Shown in pieces: positions 6,996 through 15,725 of a stretch of 64,000 nt of DNA. The stretch spans positions 1 through 64,000 of the forward strand of contig PHDA01000010.1 of assembly GCA_002842465.1 (NCBI GenBank). Direction: 5' to 3'. The translations under genes were made by a program, and so were the position numbers. Position 1 is the first letter of the stretch; every line of letters begins with the position of its first letter. The notes under the pieces are model-generated. The model did not search any database, was not told the DNA's origin, and worked only from the letters and a program-made list of their open reading frames with translations. This DNA comes from Bacteroidetes bacterium HGW-Bacteroidetes-7. GTDB taxonomy: Bacteria > Bacteroidota > Bacteroidia > Bacteroidales > UBA932.

Positions 6996-7967
6996 ATGGT
7001 TCTCATAATATCAGAAGAAAGTGATATAACTACAACTGAAGTTATCAAGTGGTTATTGTATTATAAATATCCAAAAGAGAAAATTATTCGTATTAATGAT
7101 AATAGTTTAATAAATATTGAAAAAATAATCATCGGAAATATAAAAAATGATTTGATAATCTCAGTAGATACTAACAATACAAAACTAAAGCTAAATCTAA
7201 ATAACATCAAATCTGTTTGGTATAGAAGGGGAAAATTAAATCTAATACAAACCAAATCAGGAAATGCTCAACTAGATAAATCTTTATCTTCTGAACTTTT
7301 TTCATTAGAGAGATATATTAATAATATTATTGATAATTCCGAAATCAGGATAGGACGATATCGAGAAAATTTTCTAAATAAATTAGATTGTTTAAAAGCA
7401 GCAAAGGAAGTTGGTTTAAAAATCCCAGAAACATTAATTACCTGTAAAAAAAAATTTCTAAATAAAGGTTTGCTAACAACGAAAGCAATTAAGGATGTAG
7501 TAAGGTTACCTATAAATAATAATCAGACTCTAGCACTAGGAACTATATTATTGGATAAAAACTTTATTCAGAAATCTCCAACATCTTTCTTTCCAACGCT
7601 TTTTCAAAGTTATATTGAGAAAGATTATGAGTTAAGGATTTTTTTTGTTTTTCAAAAATGTTTTCCAATGGCCATTTTCTCTCAAAGTAATGAACAAACA
7701 AAAATTGACTTTAGAAATTACGATAGAAACTTGCCCAATAGGACTGTTCCCTACGTCCTTCCCAATGTAATTAAATCTCAGATTTTGAGATTAATCACAA
7801 AGTTGGGATTAACATCTGGTTCTATAGATATGATTGTTACTCCAAAAAAAGAATACGTTTTTCTTGAAGTTAATCCAATTGGACAATTTGCTCAAGTTTC
7901 TAAACCATGTAACTACTACTTAGAAAGAGAAATAGCAAGATTATTAATTAGTTATAAAGAGAACTGA
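6996..7967 (+). CDS. gwsG: ATP-grasp peptide ligase, grasp-with-spasm type
   Basis: This is a 323-aa protein. The N-terminal part has VWYRRG (76-79), seen in the MvdD-like/graspetide ATP-grasp group. Residues ~125-323 are the ATP-grasp fold: QSYIEKDYELRIFFV in the nucleotide-binding region and FLEVNPIGQF with metal ligands E291 and N293. Such enzymes use ATP to activate acidic side chains of a precursor core and form macrocyclic esters or amides in the cytoplasm. It follows precursor B and precedes a SPASM-type protein, the defining trio of grasp-with-spasm systems. The family call is firm; the ring pattern is unknown. Confidence 0.85.
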   Translation: MVLIISEESDITTTEVIKWLLYYKYPKEKIIRINDNSLINIEKIIIGNIKNDLIISVDTNNTKLKLNLNNIKSVWYRRGKLNLIQTKSGNAQLDKSLSSELFSLERYINNIIDNSEIRIGRYRENFLNKLDCLKAAKEVGLKIPETLITCKKKFLNKGLLTTKAIKDVVRLPINNNQTLALGTILLDKNFIQKSPTSFFPTLFQSYIEKDYELRIFFVFQKCFPMAIFSQSNEQTKIDFRNYDRNLPNRTVPYVLPNVIKSQILRLITKLGLTSGSIDMIVTPKKEYVFLEVNPIGQFAQVSKPCNYYLEREIARLLISYKEN

Positions 7968-7971
7968 TTTT

Positions 7972-8148
7972 ATGAAAATTAATCCTCAAAATGTCCCACT
8001 CAATTTTAACAAGTGGAAAGTTATTGATAAATCATCATTAACCTCAAAAGATTCATATCAAATCAAATTTTATTTATGTGGTTATGCTGATTCTTTTCCA
8101 ATCTCATTTTATAAACCTATCCGCTGCTCCTATAAAAGAACACTCTAG
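7972..8148 (+). CDS. Small ORF between ATP-grasp and SPASM genes
   Basis: This is a 58-aa ORF that starts 4 bp after the ATP-grasp stop and ends 2 bp before the SPASM gene start. It begins MKINPQNVPLNFNKWKVIDK. No GG site, signal peptide or clear membrane helix is seen. Tight spacing on both sides supports translation. It could be an accessory subunit or a remnant of a larger protein; I do not recognise it. Confidence 0.5.
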   Translation: MKINPQNVPLNFNKWKVIDKSSLTSKDSYQIKFYLCGYADSFPISFYKPIRCSYKRTL

Positions 8149-8150
8149 TT

Positions 8151-9176
8151 ATGTCTAGTAATATATTTATAATTCATAGTTGCTGTATTCCGGTAAAAGG
8201 CCATAGAAGATCTATAATTTATGATCTAAATAGGAATCAATATTTTTATATCACAAACGATTTATATGATATATTAGTGAGCTTCAATGGAACATCAAAA
8301 AAGGTGGTTTATAAAAATTTTGATAGTATTAACTACTCTTTGCTTGATGATTATTTTAAATTTTTAGAGGGAAATGAAATAATTTTCTACACAAAGAAAG
8401 ATAATGAAAAATTATTTCCAAGATTAAAAGTTGAATGGGAATCTCCGTCAATTATTACTAATGCAATAATTGATATTACACAAGAAATCGAATCTGATAA
8501 TTTTATATTGGTTCTTTCTCAGCTTGAGAGCCTTCAATGTGAAGCAATTCAAATTAGAGAAGTTGGGAATGGGATTTCCAGTGTTCATTTGAAGAGACTT
8601 TTAGATATTATTAGTAAGAGTACGATAACTTATGTTGAGCTTTTTTTACATTATCGCCACCAAGATGACATTGAAGAACTAAGTAGAATCGCTAATGTAC
8701 ATAATCGCATTTTCAATATTTATATTTACAATTCTCCAAAATATTCTATTGAGTCATTTAAAAGCAGGCCATATGGGAATGTACTTTATATTAAAGATAA
8801 TTTGAAAAATAGTGGCAAAATTCATGACGAATCAATGTTTTTTGTAAATATTTTATTGTTTAATGAATCTCATTTCTTTAATAATTATTACAATAGAAAA
8901 ATATATATAGATGAAAACGGAAATATTAAAAACTCACCTGAAGTTGATGCTATTTTTGGCAATATTAAACAAACATTAATTCTTGATGTAATAAAAGATA
9001 AAAAATTTAATTACCTATGGGATATCAAAAAAGATGATATAATAATTTGTTGCAACTGTGAGTATAGATACATGTGTGTTGATAGCAGAATTCCTAAAAA
9101 AGACGAACTAAAGAATATTTGGTTTTGTGAAAACAAGTGTAAATATGATCCATATATATGTCAATGGTCTAAATAA
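8151..9176 (+). CDS. gwsS: SPASM-domain peptide maturase of a grasp-with-spasm system
   Basis: This is a 341-aa protein. The N-terminus (IFIIHSCCIPVKGHRRSIIY) and the central part have no radical-SAM CxxxCxxC motif. The C-terminus carries a dense cysteine set C300, C301, C303, C309, C326, C330 and C337, with CNCEYRYMC typical of the SPASM tail that holds auxiliary iron-sulfur clusters. In grasp-with-spasm systems this stand-alone SPASM protein partners the ATP-grasp ligase. Its exact role, whether leader binding or chemistry, is not established in what I know. Nothing here suggests true radical SAM activity. Confidence 0.85.
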   Translation: MSSNIFIIHSCCIPVKGHRRSIIYDLNRNQYFYITNDLYDILVSFNGTSKKVVYKNFDSINYSLLDDYFKFLEGNEIIFYTKKDNEKLFPRLKVEWESPSIITNAIIDITQEIESDNFILVLSQLESLQCEAIQIREVGNGISSVHLKRLLDIISKSTITYVELFLHYRHQDDIEELSRIANVHNRIFNIYIYNSPKYSIESFKSRPYGNVLYIKDNLKNSGKIHDESMFFVNILLFNESHFFNNYYNRKIYIDENGNIKNSPEVDAIFGNIKQTLILDVIKDKKFNYLWDIKKDDIIICCNCEYRYMCVDSRIPKKDELKNIWFCENKCKYDPYICQWSK

Positions 9177-9182
9177 TATTAA

Positions 9183-10796
9183 ATGAAAAAGTTATATATA
9201 ATAGTCTTAATTGCGGTAATAGTTTCCTCATGCCATATGAGCGGGGTAGATTATCCAATTTTAATCAATCTGGAAAATGAGCAAGATTCTAAAGGATTTG
9301 CAGAAATTACTGCTTTAATAGAAACATCCTCTCCAAAGCAAAGCAATGTGGAATTTTCAGAAAATAATATTGTTCTGATGGACTTTAAATCCGGTAAACT
9401 TCTGAGATTTGACCGAGAAGAAAAATTTTTGAATCTAGTTGCAAAGAGAGGCGTGGAAGAAGGCGATTTTTTCTCATATATCACTCACAAAATTGATGAA
9501 AAGAACCAAGTTATATATATTCTAGATTGGTGTAAAATTCTAAAATTCAGCATTCATGGCAATTACTTGGGATCATTAACGGTTTTAGATCCGAAGGTGC
9601 CCGAAGATGGTGTTCCCGATGATTTAATATTAACACCTGACGGGAATTTATTGATACATATTAATAATTACTTGGGATGGGCAAAATACGATTATACAAT
9701 TATTGACACTTTAGGAAACGAAATTTCTCATCATTTGGTGAAGACAAACTATGACAGAACAAAATTACCCACCAAACATCAAAAATTGGGAGTTGCTTCA
9801 TATTTTTATGATAATACACTTCATGTGAAAGATTACGGTGACACGCTATTTATGATTATTAACAACCAGTTTAAACCAAAATATATTTTCAACAGTAAAT
9901 TATCATTAGCCGGCAAAGAAGTATTGACCTATAAGGATCACGATTCAGCCCTGAGATATTCTAATGTATTTGAAAATAAAGATTTCGTTATTTTCAAGGC
10001 CATTGACCAGGAAAATTGTTACGCTGGGAAATACAATAAAAAGAAGAAAAATGCGAAGATATATAAAGAAGCTTTCGCAAATTGTAGTCGTGTTGAAGAA
10101 TTCGCTGACAAACTGCTCCAGAAGATCCCGGATACTATCCTATCCAAAATCGCAGATAACATCTCAGACAATCCGAAGCAGTTTCTCGAGAATGTAAATG
10201 GTTATATATTTAGAATGATAGAGATAGATAACGGCATTTATATTGGAGAAACAGAGGTAACTCATGCTCTATGGAAATCAGTTTACGGAGAATATTATCC
10301 AACTTATAAAAGAGATAAAAATGAACCTGTTAGTTATGTATCATGGTTCACAGCAGTTGCTTTTACACAAAAATTAAGCAAAATAACAGGTAAAAAATAT
10401 CGTTTACCAACTGAAGAAGAATGGGATAAAGCGACTGGTGCAAATTCGCGTAATCTAGGCTGGTCCGGAACAGAAAAAGAAGAGGAATTGTATTTATACG
10501 CGAACTATAACAATAAGGTTCAAAATAGAATATTACCTGTGAAAACTAAAAAGCCTAATCAGTTAGGATTTTATGACCTGAGCGGAAATGTGAGTGAATG
10601 GTGCATTGATTGGTCTAATCCTGAACCCTATAAATATAAGAATCACTATCTAGGCCCTTATATGGGAACGACTAAGATTGCAAAAGGAGGAAGCTATTCC
10701 TCCAAAGCAGAATTGATGACTATTAATATAAATAATAGCGTTCTGCCAAATATGTCTAATAAAACAATGGGAATTAGATTAGCGTTAGAATTATGA
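9183..10796 (+). CDS. Lipoprotein fusing a 6-bladed-propeller-like region to an FGE-like domain
   Basis: This is a 537-aa protein with signal and lipobox IVSSC (lipid Cys 17). Residues ~40-330 resemble the propeller of the next gene (FKSGKLLRFDREEKF and similar blades). Residues ~345-537 are a formylglycine-generating-enzyme/sulfatase-modifying-factor fold: YIGETEVTHALW, VSYVSWFTAVAF, YRLPTEEEWDKA and GNVSEWCIDW. The C-terminal GGS motif is kept (AKGGSYSS), but the two catalytic cysteines that follow it in true FGEs are absent. It is therefore more likely a binding or structural module than an aerobic formylglycine former. It overlaps the next gene by 4 bp (ATGA). Confidence 0.75.
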   Translation: MKKLYIIVLIAVIVSSCHMSGVDYPILINLENEQDSKGFAEITALIETSSPKQSNVEFSENNIVLMDFKSGKLLRFDREEKFLNLVAKRGVEEGDFFSYITHKIDEKNQVIYILDWCKILKFSIHGNYLGSLTVLDPKVPEDGVPDDLILTPDGNLLIHINNYLGWAKYDYTIIDTLGNEISHHLVKTNYDRTKLPTKHQKLGVASYFYDNTLHVKDYGDTLFMIINNQFKPKYIFNSKLSLAGKEVLTYKDHDSALRYSNVFENKDFVIFKAIDQENCYAGKYNKKKKNAKIYKEAFANCSRVEEFADKLLQKIPDTILSKIADNISDNPKQFLENVNGYIFRMIEIDNGIYIGETEVTHALWKSVYGEYYPTYKRDKNEPVSYVSWFTAVAFTQKLSKITGKKYRLPTEEEWDKATGANSRNLGWSGTEKEEELYLYANYNNKVQNRILPVKTKKPNQLGFYDLSGNVSEWCIDWSNPEPYKYKNHYLGPYMGTTKIAKGGSYSSKAELMTININNSVLPNMSNKTMGIRLALEL

Positions 10797-11923
10797 AGAA
10801 ATGTCTATTATTTATACTGGTATTGTTATCATCCTGTCGGCAGAATGAACAAGACCTTAATGTTATAAGTATAAATCCAGATTCCCAGGGGGAATTCACG
10901 TTTAATGACGTATATGAATTACAATCGGTTATTCCTCTTGAGACTATCGATTCGTCTTTATTCGGAGAAGTAGCGAATATTATTTTTATTAAAGAGAATT
11001 TATTCATTTTATCCGGAAGAAAATTCAGCAGATATTACTATACAGTATTTGATACCACCGGGAATTTTTTGTACAGACAGAATAAAACAGGAAGAGGACC
11101 GGGTGAGTATACACGAATCAGTAATTTTATGTCAAATGGCGACAGCTTAATTGTAAAATCCGATAATAAACTTACATATTACGATATTGAAGGAAAATAC
11201 ATAACAGAGAAATCGGGCCCTTCAACTGTTTTTTTAGCAATGGAATACATGCCCGATGGTTGTTACCTTATAAACTATTCAATAACATCTGCCGATACCG
11301 TTGACGGCAAATATTATTCTCTTAAGCTGTACTCTCCCACAGGTGAATATATAAAAGGGTTTCTTCCAATACCTAAAGCAGTTACCGAGCGTCCTTTTTT
11401 TTCGGAAGGAACAACTTTTATTTCTAAAAATAGCAGAACATATTTCTTCCCTTTGACACATAATTCAATCTTCGAGTTTCGCTCAGAAGATAAATCATTT
11501 AATGAGCTATATAAAATTAAAATAGAAGGAATACCGGAGTTTGACATATTCAATGTTACGCCTGCACAACTTGAGGGTTCAAATTGGATTAGGAGTAAGA
11601 GCATGATATGGCTTCTGGATATAAATGATAAGTTTCTGACATTAAGGATAAACTATGGGACAAAGAGAAACATTGCCATTGTCAACCGGGAAGACAATAA
11701 GACGATTCTGATTCCAAACGAAAAATTCAATGATGAGCTAAATGAATTACCAGTAATTCCTATAAATAATAACAAAGGTACACTGGTTTCTATCGTAAAT
11801 TCTTTATCAATAATAGAAACTCAAACTAAAAATCCAAATTCGATAGGTTCAAAACTAAAGGCGACACTCACAGATAACTCAAATTCTGTAATTATTGTGT
11901 ATAAAATGAAACAAAAGCGCTAA
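10793..11923 (+). CDS. 6-bladed beta-propeller lipoprotein
   Basis: This is a 376-aa protein with signal and lipobox LLSSC (Cys 15). Repeated blade-like segments such as VFDTTGNFLYRQ and GRGPGEYTRISNF are typical of the Bacteroidota 6-bladed propeller lipoproteins (NHL-like, often annotated BF3164 or DUF4934 type). It probably sits on the outer surface or in the periplasm and binds a ligand. It is coupled to the preceding FGE-like lipoprotein and followed after 26 bp by the exporter. Related genes occur at 18094 and 19278. Function in peptide export or immunity is possible but unproven. Confidence 0.75.
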   Translation: MKKCLLFILVLLSSCRQNEQDLNVISINPDSQGEFTFNDVYELQSVIPLETIDSSLFGEVANIIFIKENLFILSGRKFSRYYYTVFDTTGNFLYRQNKTGRGPGEYTRISNFMSNGDSLIVKSDNKLTYYDIEGKYITEKSGPSTVFLAMEYMPDGCYLINYSITSADTVDGKYYSLKLYSPTGEYIKGFLPIPKAVTERPFFSEGTTFISKNSRTYFFPLTHNSIFEFRSEDKSFNELYKIKIEGIPEFDIFNVTPAQLEGSNWIRSKSMIWLLDINDKFLTLRINYGTKRNIAIVNREDNKTILIPNEKFNDELNELPVIPINNNKGTLVSIVNSLSIIETQTKNPNSIGSKLKATLTDNSNSVIIVYKMKQKR

Positions 11924-11949
11924 TTATATAAATTATTCATATTTGACTC

Positions 11950-14145
11950 ATGAAATTTCCACATTACTCACAATTAGACTCGAGGGACTGTGGGCCGACT
12001 TGTCTTAGAATGATTTCCAAATACTATGGCAAAACATTTAGTCTTGATACTTTGCGCCAAAGGAGTGAATATACTAGGCAAGGTGTATCTATGCTTGGGA
12101 TAAGTAATGCCGCTGAAAGTATAGGATTTAAATCGTTGGGAGCAAAGCTATCCTTTCAAGAATTATGCGAAGCACCTCTGCCTTGTATCGTTCACTGGAA
12201 TCAAAATCATTTTGTTGTAGTCTATAAAATAAAACGTACCGGTAAAAGAATAAAAATATATGTAGCAGACCCTGCCGCCCGGTTGGCAGCGTTTACTCCG
12301 GAAGAATTCAATCGCTCCTGGATAAGCACAAAGTCCGGAGGAGAAGATAAGGGTATCGCTTTGCTTCTGGAACCTACCCCTGAATTTTATGTCGAACCAG
12401 GAGAGAAGGTTAATAGAAACGGCTTTGGATTTTTATACTCATATGTAAAGCCATATAAACAATTTATTCTGCAACTTATAATCGGGTTAATATTTGGTAG
12501 CCTTATTCAATTGATATTACCCTTTTTAACCCAGAATATTGTCGATATAGGCATTGGAACTAAGAATATAAATTTTATATGGCTGGTGTTGATTGCTCAA
12601 ATGGTATTGGCATTGAGTACTGCTTCAGTTAATTTTATCAGGAGTTGGATATTATTGCATTTGGGAGCCAGAATCAATATCTCTCTCATTTCGGATTTTC
12701 TTATAAAATTGATGCGTCTGCCTGTTGGTTTTTTTGATACTAAAATGACTGGCGATCTAATGCAGAGAATTGGCGACCATAAAAGAATTCAGACTTTTTT
12801 AACCGGTTCTTCACTCAATATTCTATTTTCATTTTTCAATATAGTAATATTCGGGATTGTGCTACTCTACTATAATATAGCCATTTTCTCTATTTTCTTT
12901 ATTGCCTCCAGCCTATATATTCTTTGGATATCTCTGTTTATGAAAAGACGGAGAGAGCTGGATTACAAATCGTTTACCCAAAATGCAGCCACTCAAAGTA
13001 GTGTTATCCAACTAATCACCGGTATGCAGGAAATAAAGCTTAATACTTGTGAAAAGCAGAAGAGATGGGAGTGGGAAAGAATTCAGGCAAAGTTGTTCAA
13101 AATTAGCACCAAAGGATTAGCATTGGGCCAGTATCAAGAAGCTGGAGGAACATTAATAAACCAATTTAAGAATATTATTATTACTGTTGTTGCAGCAAAC
13201 TCAGTAATTAAAGGTGATTTGACTCTTGGTATGATGTTGTCTGTGCAATATATTATTGGACAGCTTGATGCTCCAATTTCTCAAATTATTGTATTTGTAC
13301 AACAGACTCAGGATGCAAGAATTAGTCTTGAACGATTGGCCGAAATACATGGTAAAGATGATGAAGAGGCTGTAGACAGCTCCCTGATAACAGAAATTCC
13401 AAAAGACAAGGCTCTGTTAATAAATAACCTTTCATTTAAATATGCCGGAAGTGGAGAAGATTATGTGTTAAGGGACATCAATCTAACAATTCCCTCCGGA
13501 AAGACAACAGCCATCGTTGGAGTCAGCGGAAGCGGTAAGACAACAATTATTAAGCTATTGTTAGGTTTTTATCCTCCATCAAAAGGATTGCTGATGTTAG
13601 GCGAAAACAATTTAAATACCTTTAGTATGAATGCGTGGCGCAAGAAGTGTGGCGTTGTAATGCAGGATGGCTTTATTTTCTCAGACACAATTGCCAATAA
13701 TATTGCTCCGGGAGCGGAGCATATAGATAAAGAGAAATTAGGCCAAGCCGTTGAAATTGCCAACATTCTGGATTTTATTGAATCTCTTCCACTGGGGTAT
13801 AATACTAAAATCGGACAAGAGGGTGTAGGGCTGAGTCAAGGGCAGAAGCAACGGATATTAATCGCTCGGGCAGTATATAAGGATCCTCAGTTTATCTTTC
13901 TGGATGAGGCTACAAACGCGCTGGATTCAAACAATGAGAGAACAATAATGGAAAACTTGGATGATTTTTTCATTGGAAAAACCGTGATTATTGTAGCTCA
14001 CAGGCTTAGCACAGTGAAAAATGCAGATAAAATTGTTGTTCTTGATAAAGGGCTTATCATAGAGGAGGGCACTCATCAGGAACTGACTGCAGCAAAAGGG
14101 GCCTACTTTCAGTTAGTGAAAAACCAATTAGAACTTGGGAATTAA
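11950..14145 (+). CDS. C39 peptidase-containing ABC exporter
   Basis: This is a 731-aa protein. Residues 1-130 are the C39 protease: DCGPTC with catalytic C14, NHFVVVY with H87, and VADPA with D107. Residues ~160-440 are the six-helix ABC membrane domain. Residues ~480-731 are the ATPase: Walker A GVSGSGKTT, signature LSQGQKQR, Walker B FIFLDEATNALD and the H-loop VAHRLS. Such transporters cut GG leaders and export the core, so both precursors fit as substrates. The first ~37 residues closely match the truncated copy at 5577. It ends 2 bp before its HlyD partner. Confidence 0.93.
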   Translation: MKFPHYSQLDSRDCGPTCLRMISKYYGKTFSLDTLRQRSEYTRQGVSMLGISNAAESIGFKSLGAKLSFQELCEAPLPCIVHWNQNHFVVVYKIKRTGKRIKIYVADPAARLAAFTPEEFNRSWISTKSGGEDKGIALLLEPTPEFYVEPGEKVNRNGFGFLYSYVKPYKQFILQLIIGLIFGSLIQLILPFLTQNIVDIGIGTKNINFIWLVLIAQMVLALSTASVNFIRSWILLHLGARINISLISDFLIKLMRLPVGFFDTKMTGDLMQRIGDHKRIQTFLTGSSLNILFSFFNIVIFGIVLLYYNIAIFSIFFIASSLYILWISLFMKRRRELDYKSFTQNAATQSSVIQLITGMQEIKLNTCEKQKRWEWERIQAKLFKISTKGLALGQYQEAGGTLINQFKNIIITVVAANSVIKGDLTLGMMLSVQYIIGQLDAPISQIIVFVQQTQDARISLERLAEIHGKDDEEAVDSSLITEIPKDKALLINNLSFKYAGSGEDYVLRDINLTIPSGKTTAIVGVSGSGKTTIIKLLLGFYPPSKGLLMLGENNLNTFSMNAWRKKCGVVMQDGFIFSDTIANNIAPGAEHIDKEKLGQAVEIANILDFIESLPLGYNTKIGQEGVGLSQGQKQRILIARAVYKDPQFIFLDEATNALDSNNERTIMENLDDFFIGKTVIIVAHRLSTVKNADKIVVLDKGLIIEEGTHQELTAAKGAYFQLVKNQLELGN

Positions 14146-14147
14146 TT

Positions 14148-15467
14148 ATGGCAACGAAAAATGATTACAATATTGAGATTCGCTCAGAAGAGGTGAATGA
14201 TATCTTGTCCAGACCGCCACGTTGGATAATTCGTTGGGGCATAGGTGTAATTTTCCTTGTAGTCCTCATTATTCTAGTTGGGAGTTCTTTCTTCAAATAT
14301 CCGGATGTTATTACAGCACCTATAACTGTTACATCCGAGATATTGCCGGCAAATATTATCTCAAAAGTAAGTGGCCGGCTTGAGAAGCTTTTTGTAAAAG
14401 ATGAAGATTCGGTTGAAGCAAATGAAGTTGTTTCTATTATTGAAAATCCAACGGAGTATTCGAGTTATAAAATACTTAAAGATTTGTGCAACAGCTTTTC
14501 TAAATTAATCTCAAGCGGAGAAATTCTTAATAGTCCAACATTTCCAGTCAATCTTAAATTAGGTAATATTCAGTCTGCATATACTCAATTTCTGAAAAGC
14601 TATAATGACTTCAAAAATTTTATGGAAATTAATTATCACGAGAAAAAGATTGTATTTATTAAAAATCAGATTGAACAACAAAAACTAATGTTGAATTTAA
14701 GTGAACGGCAGTTGATTATCTCTTCTGAACAATATGAACTATCAAAACGATCATACATAAGAGATTCGCTACTCTTTGGGCTTGGCGTTTTATCTCAGAC
14801 AGATATAGAACAAAGTCAAACTAAGTTTCTTGCTGCTAACCAGCAATTTGAAAATACGAAATCATCAATTATTAATATGAAGCTGTCCATATTACAGGCA
14901 GATCAGTCGGTTTTTGAACTTAACCAAGATAAGGAAGATATTGTAAAAAGTTATGAAAACTCAATCATAGGTAATTTTAATATTTTGTTATCTCAAATAA
15001 CTGAATGGGAGAGAAGCTATCTACTAATTAGCCCTATAAGAGGAATTGTGGCCTTGACGAGCTTTTGGCAGGAAAACCAAAATATTAATGCAGGAGAAAT
15101 TGTGTTGACAATAATTCCCAATATGAATAAGGGGATATCCGGCAAGATTTATTTACCAATGCAAGGAGCAGGGAAAATAAGAATCGGACAAAAAGTAAAT
15201 GTGAAGTTTGATAACTATCCGTTTATGCAATATGGTATGATTCAAGTTGAAATAATGACTATTTCAAAAGTGCCGACTACTATTAATAATAAAAAAGTTC
15301 TAATTCTTAATGTAAAATTTCCAGATGGTTTAATTACAAACTACGGAATTAAATTAGAGCTGGGAGAAGAAATGTCTGGAACAAGTGAAATTATCACAGA
15401 AGATTTAAGTCTATTTCAGAGGTTTATAAATCCAATTAAGCATATAATAAAGAAAAATTCACTTTAG
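14148..15467 (+). CDS. HlyD-family secretion adaptor
   Basis: This is a 439-aa protein. It has a cytoplasmic N-terminus, one transmembrane helix at ~26-48 (WGIGVIFLVVLIILVGSSFF), and a biotinyl-lipoyl-like half (IISKVSGRLEKLFVKDEDSV). A long coiled coil of about 120 residues follows (~170-270), then the second half-motif and barrel (LLISPIRGIVALTSFW, GEIVLTIIP). It bridges the C39 exporter to an outer-membrane channel; no TolC-like gene is in the window. It is translationally coupled to the transporter. Confidence 0.9.
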   Translation: MATKNDYNIEIRSEEVNDILSRPPRWIIRWGIGVIFLVVLIILVGSSFFKYPDVITAPITVTSEILPANIISKVSGRLEKLFVKDEDSVEANEVVSIIENPTEYSSYKILKDLCNSFSKLISSGEILNSPTFPVNLKLGNIQSAYTQFLKSYNDFKNFMEINYHEKKIVFIKNQIEQQKLMLNLSERQLIISSEQYELSKRSYIRDSLLFGLGVLSQTDIEQSQTKFLAANQQFENTKSSIINMKLSILQADQSVFELNQDKEDIVKSYENSIIGNFNILLSQITEWERSYLLISPIRGIVALTSFWQENQNINAGEIVLTIIPNMNKGISGKIYLPMQGAGKIRIGQKVNVKFDNYPFMQYGMIQVEIMTISKVPTTINNKKVLILNVKFPDGLITNYGIKLELGEEMSGTSEIITEDLSLFQRFINPIKHIIKKNSL

Positions 15468-15474
15468 CTTCAAT

Positions 15475-15528
15475 TGTCAGAATCCCCTTTTAGGGGGTCC
15501 AATAGTCCGACAAAAAGGGAATTTTGAC
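15475..15528. repeat. Cluster of collapsed IS3 termini at the right island border
   Basis: On the minus strand, TGTCGGACTATTGGACCCCC runs straight into AAAAGGGGATTCTGACA (15475-15511), so a left and a right terminus are fused with no interior. Next to it, AAAAAGGGAATTTTGAC (15512-15528) is a right terminus in plus orientation, like that ending at 6313. These are scars of the same IS family that borders the island at 1356. Confidence 0.65.
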
Positions 15529-15687
15529 CCCCCACCAGGGAACGCCGACTGAAAGGAGGCAGTCCTATCCGAACCACCCTAATTTACTATCAACTGTTTT
15601 ACAGATATTTAACATTTCGATCCATAATTTTCTACTGTAAAATATGGCAACTTTTGTAAGTTATGAATCAAAAGTCTATATTTACAT

Positions 15688-15710
15688 ACCACTACGATAT
15701 ATGTAGTGGT
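15688..15710. promoter_or_regulatory. Inverted repeat upstream of the AbiE genes, likely operator
   Basis: ACCACTAC (15688-15695) and GTAGTGGT (15703-15710) form a perfect 8-bp inverted repeat with a 7-bp spacer, ending 16 bp before the antitoxin ATG. AbiEi antitoxins are known to bind inverted repeats in their own promoter. An overlapping ORF start at 15663 would bury the repeat inside the coding region and is not preferred. Confidence 0.6.
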
Positions 15711-15725
15711 TTGCAAATATACAAC

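Noticed and set aside
8151-9176. Radical SAM enzyme call for the SPASM protein
   Set aside because: No CxxxCxxC motif; only the C-terminal cysteine set is present.
1356-15528. Calling the island a proven composite transposon
   Set aside because: No target-site duplication is visible and the border ends are decayed, so it is only listed as a finding.
15663-15725. Earlier ATG start of the AbiEi gene
   Set aside because: It would place the inverted-repeat operator inside the coding region, and the extra 21 residues do not look like the family.
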